Below are positions 1 through 7,963 of a DNA stretch of 64,000 bases, one piece after another; positions within the stretch are counted from its first letter, which is position 1, and each line of letters opens with the position of its first letter. The stretch lies in assembly GCF_005049235.1 (NCBI RefSeq), contig NZ_SUMD01000005.1, forward strand, positions 62,001 through 126,000. The letters run 5' to 3'. A model generated the notes under the pieces. The model worked only from the letters and a program-made list of their open reading frames with translations. It had not been told where the DNA came from and did not search any database. The stretch is from Rhodococcus oryzae (GTDB lineage: Bacteria; Actinomycetota; Actinomycetes; Mycobacteriales; Mycobacteriaceae). The position numbers were made by a program, and so were the translations under genes.

Positions 1-1
1 G

Positions 2-46
2 AGCCTGCGCGCGATGGCGCTGGCCGCCACCCGTCGTACGGCCTGA
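2..46 (+). CDS. C-terminal tail of a gene entering from the left
   Basis: An open frame runs in from the window edge and ends at TGA 44-46, six bases before the crtI start. Only 14 residues are visible (ending MALAATRRTA), too few to name it from sequence. By position it is probably a geranylgeranyl diphosphate synthase: carotenoid clusters often carry crtE beside crtI, and in M. tuberculosis the mptA gene sits beside idsA2. That identity is inference from context only. Confidence 0.45.
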   Translation, partial: SLRAMALAATRRTA

Positions 47-51
47 TCGGC

Positions 52-1662
52 GTGGGCCTGCGCACGGTCCCGGGTCGCACCGATCACGTGGTGGTCGTCG
101 GGGCAGGGCTGTCCGGATTGTCGGCGGCGCTGCACCTGCTGGGCACCGGCCGCGCGGTCACCCTCCTCGAGCGCGATCGTTCGGTCGGCGGCCGGGTCGG
201 CGTCTACGACGGACCCGGTTACCAGATCGACAGCGGTGCAACCGTTCTCACCATGCCGGAGCTGGTCGCCGAGGCGCTGGCCGCGGTCGGTGCCGACTTC
301 GGGTCGGTGTCCCCGCCGCTGCGCCTGCACCGGCTGGACCCGGCATATCACGCGCGATTCGCGGACGGCGGCGCGATCGCCGTGCACTCGGACCCCGACG
401 CGATGGCGGCGGAGGTCGCCAGGGCGTGCGGTCCCGACGAGGCGCGCCGCTACCTCCGGCTGCGCTCCTGGTTGGAGCGGATCTTCACGGCCGAGTTCGA
501 CCGGTTCATCGACGCGAACTTCGACTCGCCGCTCGACCTGGTCGGCTCGCGCGCAGCCCTCGCGGACCTGTCGACGCTGGTCCGGATCGGCGGCTTCGGC
601 AGGCTCGGTCCGCGCGTCGAGAAGTACCTCCGCGACCCGCGGCTGCAGCGCATCTTCACCTTCCAGTCGCTCTACGCGGGGTTGAGCCCGGCGCGGGCAC
701 TCGGCATCTACGGCGCGATCGCCCACATGGACACCTCGATGGGCGTGTACTTCCCCGACGGCGGCATGCGGGCGATCGCCGAGGCCATGGCCGGCGCCTT
801 CACCGCCGCGGGCGGCACGCTCGCACTCGGGACCGAGGTGAGCCGGATCGACTACCGGAACGGTCGGGCGACGCGGGTGATCGCCGCCGACGGGTCGGGG
901 TTCGAGGCCGACGCCGTGGTCCTGACCGCGGACCTCGGCAGCGGGAGTGCCCTGCTCCCGCGCCGGACGTGGCCGCGGCGGCCGGTCCGGCATTCTCCCT
1001 CCGCGGTCGTCGCGCACGGCACCATCCCCGCCTCCGTCGCCGCAGGCTGGACCGACTCCGGCCACCACACCATCGACTTCGGGGCGGCCTGGGAGCAGAC
1101 GTTCGCCGAGATCACCGCGCGCCGCGGTCGCGGCAGGCTGATGAGCGACCCGTCCCTGCTGCTCACCCGCCCCGCGGTCACCGATCCGGAACTGCTCATC
1201 GACCGTGACGGTGTGCCGCACGAGCCACTGTCGGTGCTGGCGCCCTGCCCGAACCTGCACAGCGCCCCGCTGGACTGGGCCGCCCTCGGGCGGCCGTACG
1301 TCCGCGAGCTGCTCGTCGAGCTCGAGCGGCGCGGCTACACCGGGATCGCCGAGGGGTTCCGGGTTGACCTGATCGACACCCCACAGACCTGGGCCGACCG
1401 CGGGATGTCCGCGGGCACCCCGTTCGCCGCGGCACACACCTTCGCGCAGACGGGACCGTTCCGGCGCGGAAACCTCGACACCGGAGCCGAGAACGTGGTG
1501 CTCGCCGGGTCCGGCACCACACCGGGGGTCGGGGTGCCGACCGTGCTGGTCTCGGGGAAGCTCGCCGCCCAGCGGATCGGGGGCGAACTGCGTGCCAGGT
1601 CACAGACACACCCCGCACGATCAAGGCGTTTCCCGCTGCGGAACACCGAGCCACTAAACTAA
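52..1662 (+). CDS. crtI: Phytoene desaturase CrtI
   Basis: FAD-dependent desaturase that adds conjugated double bonds to phytoene, giving coloured carotenes, at the membrane surface. The 536-residue length is normal for the family. A dinucleotide-binding Rossmann motif (VVVVGAGLSGLSAALHL) begins about residue 13 and is followed by the ERD acidic turn. The C-terminus carries the family's second flavin signature (GTTPGVGVPTVLVSGK). The GTG start at 52 leaves a short leader before the Rossmann strand and lies six bases after the preceding stop, so it is probably translated from the same transcript. It is followed 81 bp later by mptA and then crtB, giving an unusual crtI-mptA-crtB order. Confidence 0.93.
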   Translation: MGLRTVPGRTDHVVVVGAGLSGLSAALHLLGTGRAVTLLERDRSVGGRVGVYDGPGYQIDSGATVLTMPELVAEALAAVGADFGSVSPPLRLHRLDPAYHARFADGGAIAVHSDPDAMAAEVARACGPDEARRYLRLRSWLERIFTAEFDRFIDANFDSPLDLVGSRAALADLSTLVRIGGFGRLGPRVEKYLRDPRLQRIFTFQSLYAGLSPARALGIYGAIAHMDTSMGVYFPDGGMRAIAEAMAGAFTAAGGTLALGTEVSRIDYRNGRATRVIAADGSGFEADAVVLTADLGSGSALLPRRTWPRRPVRHSPSAVVAHGTIPASVAAGWTDSGHHTIDFGAAWEQTFAEITARRGRGRLMSDPSLLLTRPAVTDPELLIDRDGVPHEPLSVLAPCPNLHSAPLDWAALGRPYVRELLVELERRGYTGIAEGFRVDLIDTPQTWADRGMSAGTPFAAAHTFAQTGPFRRGNLDTGAENVVLAGSGTTPGVGVPTVLVSGKLAAQRIGGELRARSQTHPARSRRFPLRNTEPLN

Positions 1663-1743
1663 CCAGCTGTCCACGCATTCCGCCGACGGGTCTTGCCGGC
1701 CGGACCGCAGTCAACGCACAGCCATGGGGGAAGATCCGCACCG

Positions 1744-3354
1744 ATGACGTCCCCACTTTCCGCTGCTGACAGGCACACCGGCGACAGCAACGACCAGGGC
1801 CCGAGCGCCGGGCGGCTCCGCGCGGTCGCCGGGTTCGCGCGCAGCGAGGCGGGGCACGCCGCGATCCTCGGGTTGGTCGGCGCATCGATGATCACGTTCG
1901 GCGGTTTCGGCTCGGGCAGCGTTCGACGTGAGGATCCGCTCCTCGAGGCGCTGCACCTGTCCTGGCTGCGCTTCGGGCACGGCCTGATCCTGTCGACGAT
2001 CCTCGTGTGGGTCGGCGTGCTGTTGATGATCGCGGCGTGGGTCCGCCTCGGCCGCTGCACGCTGCGCGGCACGACCACGCTGCACGAGCTGCGCTGGGTG
2101 GTCCCGGTGTGGACGGCCCCGTTGCTGCTGGCCGTACCCATGTTCAGCCGGGATGCGTACTCGTACCTGGCGCAGGGCGCGCTGCTGCGGGACGGTTTCG
2201 ACCCGTACGCGGTCGGCCCTGTCGCCAATCCCGGCATCCTGCTCGACAACGTGAGCAACGTCTGGACCACCACCACCGCTCCGTACGGACCGATCTTCCT
2301 GCTGCTCGGCCAGGGCATCACCTCGATCACCGGCGACAATGTGATCGCCGGGACGATGCTGCTGCGGCTGACCATGCTGCCCGGTCTCGCGTTGACCATG
2401 TGGGCGGTACCGCACCTGGCCCGTCAGCTCGGCGGCAACCAGGCGACCGCGCTGTGGCTCGCGGTGCTCAACCCGCTGGTCCTGATCCACCTGATCGGCG
2501 GCGTGCACAACGAGATGCTGATGGTGGGCCTGATGACGGCCGGCATCGCGCTCGTGCTCGAGCGGCGCCACGTCGCGGGCATCGCGGTGGTCGCGGTCGG
2601 TGTCGCCATCAAGGCAACCGCCGGTGTCGCGCTGCCGTTCCTGGTGTGGATCTGGATGATCCACGAACGCGACCGCGCGGTGGCCGAAGGTAGGACCCCG
2701 CCCGCGCCGCTGGTCCTTTTCGCCAAGACCGCGGGCGCGGGGCTCGCCGTGTTCGCCGCCGTGTTCGCCGCGGCCTCGGCCATCGCGGGCGTCGGCATCG
2801 GGTGGCTCACCGCGCTGTCGGGATCGGCGAAGATCATCAACTGGCTCTCGCTGCCGACGATCATGGCCCACATCGTCACCGTCAGCACCTCCTGGTTCAC
2901 CGGGCTGCGGTTGGGCCCGGTGCTGGAGGTCACCCGTGCCATCTCCGCGGTCGCGCTGGTGGTGATCCTCGTGGCGGTCTGGTGGCGCTTCCGTCGGACG
3001 CCGCGGGAGGCCGTCATGGGCATCCTGATCGCGTTGGTCGCGATCGTGGTGCTCTCCCCCGCCGCGCTGCCCTGGTACTACTCGTGGCCGCTCGCCGTCG
3101 CCGCGGGCTTTGCCCTGTCGACCACGACGCTGATGATCCTGGTCGGCCTGTCTACCTGGCTGATGCTTGTCTTCCAGCCGGACGGCTCGATCGGGCTGTA
3201 CACCCTCGTGCACGTGTTGCTCGCGACCTTTGCGGCGATCGTCGCGGCCAAGTCGCTGGTGACCGTCGACCCGCTGCGGCTGCGCTCCACGCCCGCCGTC
3301 GCCGACGCCGCGGACACCCGTTCCGGCGCCGGGGCGGCCCCCGGCCGGGACTGA
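1744..3354 (+). CDS. mptA: Alpha-(1->6)-mannopyranosyltransferase MptA-like (GT-C, multi-pass membrane)
   Basis: Polyprenyl-phosphomannose-dependent GT-C enzyme that elongates the alpha-1,6-mannan backbone of lipomannan/lipoarabinomannan on the outer face of the membrane. The 536-residue protein has a polar N-terminus and then about a dozen hydrophobic segments. The first large loop holds the acidic catalytic region typical of MptA/MptB (MFSRDAYSYLAQGALL). The ATG at 1744 is chosen because a GGGGAAGA ribosome site precedes it; an upstream in-frame start lacks one. From memory, the M. tuberculosis mptA gene (Rv2174) lies between idsA2 and the Rv2175c/pknL pair, which matches this neighbourhood. 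MptB is the alternative paralogue; synteny favours MptA. Confidence 0.88.
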   Translation: MTSPLSAADRHTGDSNDQGPSAGRLRAVAGFARSEAGHAAILGLVGASMITFGGFGSGSVRREDPLLEALHLSWLRFGHGLILSTILVWVGVLLMIAAWVRLGRCTLRGTTTLHELRWVVPVWTAPLLLAVPMFSRDAYSYLAQGALLRDGFDPYAVGPVANPGILLDNVSNVWTTTTAPYGPIFLLLGQGITSITGDNVIAGTMLLRLTMLPGLALTMWAVPHLARQLGGNQATALWLAVLNPLVLIHLIGGVHNEMLMVGLMTAGIALVLERRHVAGIAVVAVGVAIKATAGVALPFLVWIWMIHERDRAVAEGRTPPAPLVLFAKTAGAGLAVFAAVFAAASAIAGVGIGWLTALSGSAKIINWLSLPTIMAHIVTVSTSWFTGLRLGPVLEVTRAISAVALVVILVAVWWRFRRTPREAVMGILIALVAIVVLSPAALPWYYSWPLAVAAGFALSTTTLMILVGLSTWLMLVFQPDGSIGLYTLVHVLLATFAAIVAAKSLVTVDPLRLRSTPAVADAADTRSGAGAAPGRD

Positions 3355-3355
3355 G

Positions 3356-4303
3356 ATGACGACGCTGGACGACCGTGCGGTTGCGAGCGATCTCGGAGCC
3401 GCCTACCGATACTGCGAGCGGCTGGCCGCCGAGCACGGCCGCAGCTATGCACTCGCCACCCGGCTGCTACCCGAGCACCGCAGGCCGGCCGTGTACGCGC
3501 TGTACGGATTCGCCCGCACCGTGGACGACCTCGTCGACATCGACGCGCCCGGCGGCCGTCCCGCCTCCGATTGCCTTGCCGAACTCGACAGGATCGAATC
3601 CGAGCTGACGGCCGCCGTCGCGGGCACCGCTGCCGACGACGTCCGGCCGGTCGTGCTGGCGGTGGCCGACACCATCGGCAGGTACTCCATCCCGCTCGAT
3701 CACTTCACCGCGTTCCTCGGGTCCATGCGGATGGACCTGCCCGGCGCGCCCGGATTCCGTGCCGTCTACACCTCGATGGACGAGCTCCGCGGCTACATGC
3801 ACGGCTCCGCCGCGGCGATCGGCAAGCAGATGCTGCCGATCCTGGGCACGGTGACCCCGCTCGCCAAGGCCGAGCCCGCGGCCGCCTCGCTCGGCGAGGC
3901 CTTCCAGCTCACCAACTTCCTCCGTGACGTCGGCGAGGACCTCCGGCGCGGACGCATCTACCTGCCGTCTCAGGAGCTGTCCGCATTCGGTGTTGACGGC
4001 GACCTGCTGCGCCACTGCCAGTCCACCGGGGCCACGGACCCCCGGGTCCGGCGGGCCCTCGCCCATTTCGTCGCACTGAACCGGTCCGGGTACCGAGATG
4101 CCCGGCCGGGACTGGCGATGCTCGAACCGCGGGCGCGACCCGCGATCACCGCGGCGTTCGACCTGTACTCCGCGATCCTCGACGAGATCGAGGCGAGCGG
4201 TTACCGGGTGCTCGACCGGCGGGCGGTGGTGCCGAGACGGCGGCGGCTCACGCTGGTCGCGCCGCGACTGCTGGAGTCCGCGGTCGCGGCGGCCCGTAGC
4301 TGA
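3356..4303 (+). CDS. crtB: Phytoene synthase CrtB
   Basis: Condenses two geranylgeranyl diphosphates head to head into phytoene, the committed carotenoid step. The 315-residue protein belongs to the squalene/phytoene synthase family. The first aspartate-rich motif is DDLVDID (about residues 58-64) and the second is NFLRDVGEDLRRGRIYLP (about 185-202). ATG 3356 follows the mptA stop by one base, so translation is probably coupled to it. It ends four bases from the convergent SDR gene. Together with crtI it supplies the first two dedicated steps of a carotenoid pathway. Genes for later steps (cyclase, ketolase, glycosyl transfer) are not in this window. Confidence 0.94.
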   Translation: MTTLDDRAVASDLGAAYRYCERLAAEHGRSYALATRLLPEHRRPAVYALYGFARTVDDLVDIDAPGGRPASDCLAELDRIESELTAAVAGTAADDVRPVVLAVADTIGRYSIPLDHFTAFLGSMRMDLPGAPGFRAVYTSMDELRGYMHGSAAAIGKQMLPILGTVTPLAKAEPAAASLGEAFQLTNFLRDVGEDLRRGRIYLPSQELSAFGVDGDLLRHCQSTGATDPRVRRALAHFVALNRSGYRDARPGLAMLEPRARPAITAAFDLYSAILDEIEASGYRVLDRRAVVPRRRRLTLVAPRLLESAVAAARS

Positions 4304-4307
4304 GCGG

Positions 4308-5189
4308 CTACTCCCGCTCGAGCGCCTGCGTGCGGGCGCTCAGCGACCGCCCCAAACCGGCGACCTCGGCGTCCATCTGGGGCACCAGCACCGGCGCGAG
4401 CCTGCGGATGTCGCGTTCGGCGATCGGGGTCTGCACCAGCGGCCGCAGCCAGCGCAGCGCACCGACCCAGCCCGGCACATTGATCCGGCTCGATCGCTTC
4501 TCGATCCCCGTCACGAAGCGGCTGCCACACGCCTGCACCGACGTCGTCTTCCCGAGCGGGCCGGGCAGCGCGGCGAGCATCTTGGTGAACGCGGGCAGGT
4601 CGGCCTTGGCGTCCTGGACCAGCGGGGTGTCGATCCAGGCCATGTGGGCGGAGCCGACGTCGACACCCAGGTGGGCGACCTCGAGCCGCAGGGTGTTGGC
4701 GAAGTACTCGGCCCCCGCCTTGGACGCGTGATACGCCGCCAGCCCGGGTGAGGCGGTGTACGCCGCGAGCGACGAGACGACAAGGACGTATCCCCTGCGC
4801 TCGATGATCGAGGGCAGGGCGGCGCGCACCGTGTGGAAGACGCCGACGAGGTTCACGTCGACGACGCGCCTGAAGGTCGCCGGATCGACCGCAAGGACGG
4901 ATCCATAGCTCGCGATGCCCGCGTTCGCCATCACGACATCGATGCCACCGAACTGCTCGACCCCTTGCGCGACAGCCGATTCCATCGATGCGAGATCGCA
5001 CACGTCGGCGACGACGGTCAGCGCGCGATCGGGACCACCGAGTTCCTCGGCCAGCGCGCGCAGCGGCTCCGCGTCCAGGTCGGTCAGCACGAGCCTCGCG
5101 CCCTTGGCATGCAGCCGACGGGCGACCTCCGCTCCGACACCACGCGCGCCGCCGGTGATGAGGACGACCTTGCCGTTCATGGATGTCAT
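4308..5189 (-). CDS. Short-chain dehydrogenase/reductase (SDR)
   Basis: NAD(P)-dependent oxidoreductase of the classical SDR fold; substrate unknown. The cofactor motif TGGARGVG spans about residues 12-19, and DLD after strand 2 suggests NAD(H) preference. NAG appears at about 89-91. Catalytic Ser (139/140), Tyr153 and Lys157 sit in VVSS...YHASK. The 293-residue length is longer than the 250-residue core because of a C-terminal helical extension seen in mycobacterial SDRs acting on lipids or aldehydes. The ATG start follows a TACGCT hexamer by seven bases, so the mRNA is probably leaderless. It converges on crtB and has no obvious operon partner. Confidence 0.88.
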   Translation of the reverse strand: MTSMNGKVVLITGGARGVGAEVARRLHAKGARLVLTDLDAEPLRALAEELGGPDRALTVVADVCDLASMESAVAQGVEQFGGIDVVMANAGIASYGSVLAVDPATFRRVVDVNLVGVFHTVRAALPSIIERRGYVLVVSSLAAYTASPGLAAYHASKAGAEYFANTLRLEVAHLGVDVGSAHMAWIDTPLVQDAKADLPAFTKMLAALPGPLGKTTSVQACGSRFVTGIEKRSSRINVPGWVGALRWLRPLVQTPIAERDIRRLAPVLVPQMDAEVAGLGRSLSARTQALERE

Positions 5190-5196
5190 GGCGGAA

Positions 5197-5202
5197 AGCG
5201 TA
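5197..5202 (-). promoter_or_regulatory. -10 hexamer of a probable leaderless promoter for the SDR gene
   Basis: TACGCT on the minus strand ends seven bases before the ATG at 5189, with no ribosome-binding site between. This spacing places transcription start at or next to the start codon. One of 17 such arrangements in the window. Confidence 0.6.
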
Positions 5203-5243
5203 GTCCCGGGAGCCCCGGCGGCGGGCTCATCGCATCGACGCGC

Positions 5244-5612
5244 CTAGAAGGCCATCGCCTGGGCGCGGCGAATCACCTCGCGGGCGAGGTCGGTGTGCAG
5301 CGCGTCCACCGGGGCCCCCGGCAGGGTCTCGTCCTCGGTGAACAGCCAGCGCAGGATCTCCTCCTCGCTGTAACCGCCGTCGCGCAGGACCACGAGCAGA
5401 CCGGACAGCAGCCGGACCACCTCGCCCTCCTCGGTGAAGAAGCTCGCGGGCACGCCGATGACGCCCTCGCGGCGCACGGCGACCAGCTCGCCGTCGCGGA
5501 GCATCTGGTGCACCCGGGTGACGACGATTCCGAGCAGTTTGGCCACATCCGCGAGCTGCAGCAGCTCTACCGAGGGATCGAGGACGTCGTCGCTATAAGG
5601 GATTGCACTCAC
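5244..5612 (-). CDS. Small winged-helix DNA-binding protein, Rv2175c-like (PknL partner)
   Basis: A 122-residue protein with an N-terminal helix-turn-helix (LADVAKLLGIVVTRVHQMLRDG, about residues 20-41) and an acidic helical C-terminal half (GYSEEEILRWLF). It matches the M. tuberculosis Rv2175c type, a DNA-binding protein reported as a substrate of the kinase PknL. As in that organism it is divergent from pknL, here sharing a 168-bp intergenic region, so regulation of the shared promoter region is likely. The GTG start follows a TACCGT hexamer by seven bases. The regulated genes cannot be told from this sequence. Confidence 0.87.
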   Translation of the reverse strand: MSAIPYSDDVLDPSVELLQLADVAKLLGIVVTRVHQMLRDGELVAVRREGVIGVPASFFTEEGEVVRLLSGLLVVLRDGGYSEEEILRWLFTEDETLPGAPVDALHTDLAREVIRRAQAMAF

Positions 5613-5619
5613 ACGGGTA

Positions 5620-5625
5620 ACGGTA
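5620..5625 (-). promoter_or_regulatory. -10 hexamer of a probable leaderless promoter for the Rv2175c-like gene
   Basis: TACCGT on the minus strand, seven bases before the GTG at 5612. It lies in the divergent spacer shared with pknL (5613-5780), which otherwise shows only G/C-rich sequence and no clear operator. Confidence 0.6.
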
Positions 5626-5780
5626 TCGGGTCGGTGCGCGGTAGGTCATGGGCGGTCCGCGCGATCGCGGCCGCCGCGCCGTCGGCACCGGGCGGGCGGC
5701 CCGCTGGCTACCATCGATGCGGACATTGTCGAAACTGCTGCGGTGGATCACCGGGTAGAAGAGAAACGGGGTAAGCGCGG

Positions 5781-7820
5781 GTGGGGCCAGGAGATCAGGC
5801 GCTGATCGGCACACTGCTCGACCGCCGCTATCGGGTGGACTCCCCGATCGCGCGCGGCGGGATGTCGATGGTCTACCGAGGCCTCGACATGCGGCTCGAC
5901 CGGCCGGTCGCGATCAAGGTCATGGACCCGAAGTTCGCGCATGACCCCCAGTTCGTCGCCCGCTTCGAGTTCGAGGCCCGCGCGGTGGCCCGGTTGACCC
6001 ATCCAGGTCTGGTCGCCGTGTACGACCAGGGCGTCGACGGCGAACACGCGTTCCTGGTGATGGAGCTGGTCGCGGGCGGGACGCTGCGCGAGCTGCTGCG
6101 CGAGCGCGGCCCGATGCCACCGCACGCCGCGGCCGCGGTCACCGGACCGGTGCTCGACGCGCTCGCGGTCGCGCACCGTGCCGGCCTGGTGCACCGCGAC
6201 ATCAAGCCGGAGAACGTGCTGATCTCCGACTCGGGCGAGGTCAAGATCGCCGACTTCGGTCTGGTCCGCGCGGTCGCCGGATCCAACGCCACCTCCAGCA
6301 GCGTGATCCTCGGTACCGCCGCCTACCTCTCCCCCGAGCAGGTCACGACGGGCAACGCCGACGCCCGCAGCGACGTGTACGCGACCGGCGTGTTGCTGTA
6401 CGAAATGCTCACCGGCCGAACGCCGTTCACCGGCGATACCTCCCTCTCGATCGCCTATCAGCGGATCAACGCCGACGTGCCGAGCCCGGGTTCCCAGATC
6501 CCGGGGGTGCCGCCGGAGTTCGACCAGCTGGTGCTCGAGGCCACCGCCCGTGACCCCGAGGAACGGTTCACGAACGCGGGCGAGATGTCGGCGGCGCTGC
6601 GTTCGGTGAGCCGGCAACTGCAGTTGCCCGCCTACCGGGTACCCGCCCCGCGACGATCCGCGCAGCACCTCAGCGCGGCCATGCAGGTCGCGGGCGCGCT
6701 GCCGCCGCCCGCGGCGACCACGGCCGGACCGAACGACGCGACGACGGCACTGGCGTCGGCCGCCCCGACCGCGGTACACCCCGGCATCCAGCACGTGGGC
6801 CCGCAGCCGACCAAGGTGGTCACCGACCTGACCGCGCGCCCGCCGGAGTTCCCGCAGCCGGAGGTGGACCCCGGCGCGACACGGCAGCACCGTCGCGACC
6901 CGGCCCAGTACGAGTTCCCCGATTTCGCGGCCGAGCGTCAGCGCTCGCGCCGCACGATCATGGTGTGGCTGCTGGTGATCCTGCTGCTCGGGGTCGCGGT
7001 CGGATTCGGCGGCTGGTGGATGGGGTCCGGCCGGTATGCGGCGGTGCCCGCCATCGACGGCCTCGACCGCGCCTCGGCGACCTCGACGATCGAGGCCGCC
7101 GGGCTGAGCACCGAGATCCGCGGCGAGTACTCGAACAGCGCCCCCGTCGACACACTGCTCGGCACCGATCCCGCCGCCGGGTCCCGGGTGCCGAAGGAGT
7201 CGGTGGTGGCCCTTCTGGTGTCGCTTGGCAGGCCCGCGGTCCCCGAGGTGCCCGCGGGCGGCGACCCGGATCAGGTGGACCGGGTGCTGCGCGAGCGCAC
7301 CTTCGTGCCCGTCGAGGGCGGTGAGGCCTTCAGCACCAAGGTGCCCAATGGCGGTGTGGCGGCGCTGAAGCCGGGTCCGGGCACGGTGCTCGACGTCGGA
7401 TCGCAGGTCCAGATGATCCGGAGCAAGGGTTCGCCGCCGGTCCGGATGCCGGACCTGCGCGGCAAGTCGGCCGATGAGGCCAGGGCCGCCTTGGACGCCG
7501 TCGGGATCACCGTCGGCGAGACCCGCGAGGAGTTCGACAGCGGCGTCGACGGCGGCGACGTGATCGGCACCGACCCGTCGACCGGCACGGAGGTCGGGGC
7601 CGGATCGAGCGTCACGCTGATCGTCTCGACCGCGGTCCGGCTGCCGTCGATGCTCGGGCGCAGTGTGGGCTCGGCCCGCGATGAGCTCACCGGCCTCGGC
7701 CTGGTGCCTCAGGTCAGGCAGGTCACCGACTCCGACCGGTCACTGGTCCTCACCCAGAGCCCCGGCCCCGGAACCCGGGTCGAAGCGGGCACCACCGTGT
7801 CGCTGGTCGCGGTGCCGTAG
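5781..7820 (+). CDS. pknL: Membrane Ser/Thr protein kinase PknL with four PASTA repeats
   Basis: Receptor-type kinase. The cytoplasmic kinase domain (about residues 1-280) has the glycine loop IARGGMSMVYRG, catalytic Lys in AIKVMD (about 45), HRDIKPEN (about 139-146) and DFG (about 157). A Pro/Ala/Thr-rich juxtamembrane stretch leads to one membrane helix (about 391-414). Four extracellular PASTA repeats of about 65 residues each fill the rest (about 417-679); such repeats bind muropeptides or lipid II in other kinases. The GTG start at 5781 follows a GAAACGGGG ribosome site. Divergent from its likely substrate gene at 5244-5612. M. tuberculosis PknL, as I recall it, is much shorter and lacks PASTA repeats. 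Confidence 0.93.
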   Translation: MGPGDQALIGTLLDRRYRVDSPIARGGMSMVYRGLDMRLDRPVAIKVMDPKFAHDPQFVARFEFEARAVARLTHPGLVAVYDQGVDGEHAFLVMELVAGGTLRELLRERGPMPPHAAAAVTGPVLDALAVAHRAGLVHRDIKPENVLISDSGEVKIADFGLVRAVAGSNATSSSVILGTAAYLSPEQVTTGNADARSDVYATGVLLYEMLTGRTPFTGDTSLSIAYQRINADVPSPGSQIPGVPPEFDQLVLEATARDPEERFTNAGEMSAALRSVSRQLQLPAYRVPAPRRSAQHLSAAMQVAGALPPPAATTAGPNDATTALASAAPTAVHPGIQHVGPQPTKVVTDLTARPPEFPQPEVDPGATRQHRRDPAQYEFPDFAAERQRSRRTIMVWLLVILLLGVAVGFGGWWMGSGRYAAVPAIDGLDRASATSTIEAAGLSTEIRGEYSNSAPVDTLLGTDPAAGSRVPKESVVALLVSLGRPAVPEVPAGGDPDQVDRVLRERTFVPVEGGEAFSTKVPNGGVAALKPGPGTVLDVGSQVQMIRSKGSPPVRMPDLRGKSADEARAALDAVGITVGETREEFDSGVDGGDVIGTDPSTGTEVGAGSSVTLIVSTAVRLPSMLGRSVGSARDELTGLGLVPQVRQVTDSDRSLVLTQSPGPGTRVEAGTTVSLVAVP

Positions 7821-7907
7821 CGCGGAGATCTCCACTCCACCTTTCCCTGCGGCGCACCACGTTTCGAGCGACAGGTCGGTCGCACCTCCCCTTCGACCAT
7901 TCTCAGG

Positions 7908-7932
7908 ACATACAACAAAACGGTCGGTATGT
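7908..7932. promoter_or_regulatory. Inverted repeat upstream of the lipase gene, possible operator
   Basis: ACATAC (7908-7913) and GTATGT (7927-7932) form an exact 6-bp inverted repeat with a 13-bp spacer, ending 31 bp before the lipase start. The spacing fits a dimeric repressor such as a TetR-family protein. No regulator is encoded beside it. The remainder of the 143-bp gap shows nothing else clear. Confidence 0.35.
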
Positions 7933-7963
7933 TCGGTGCCCTCACACAACAACTGGGGGCACG

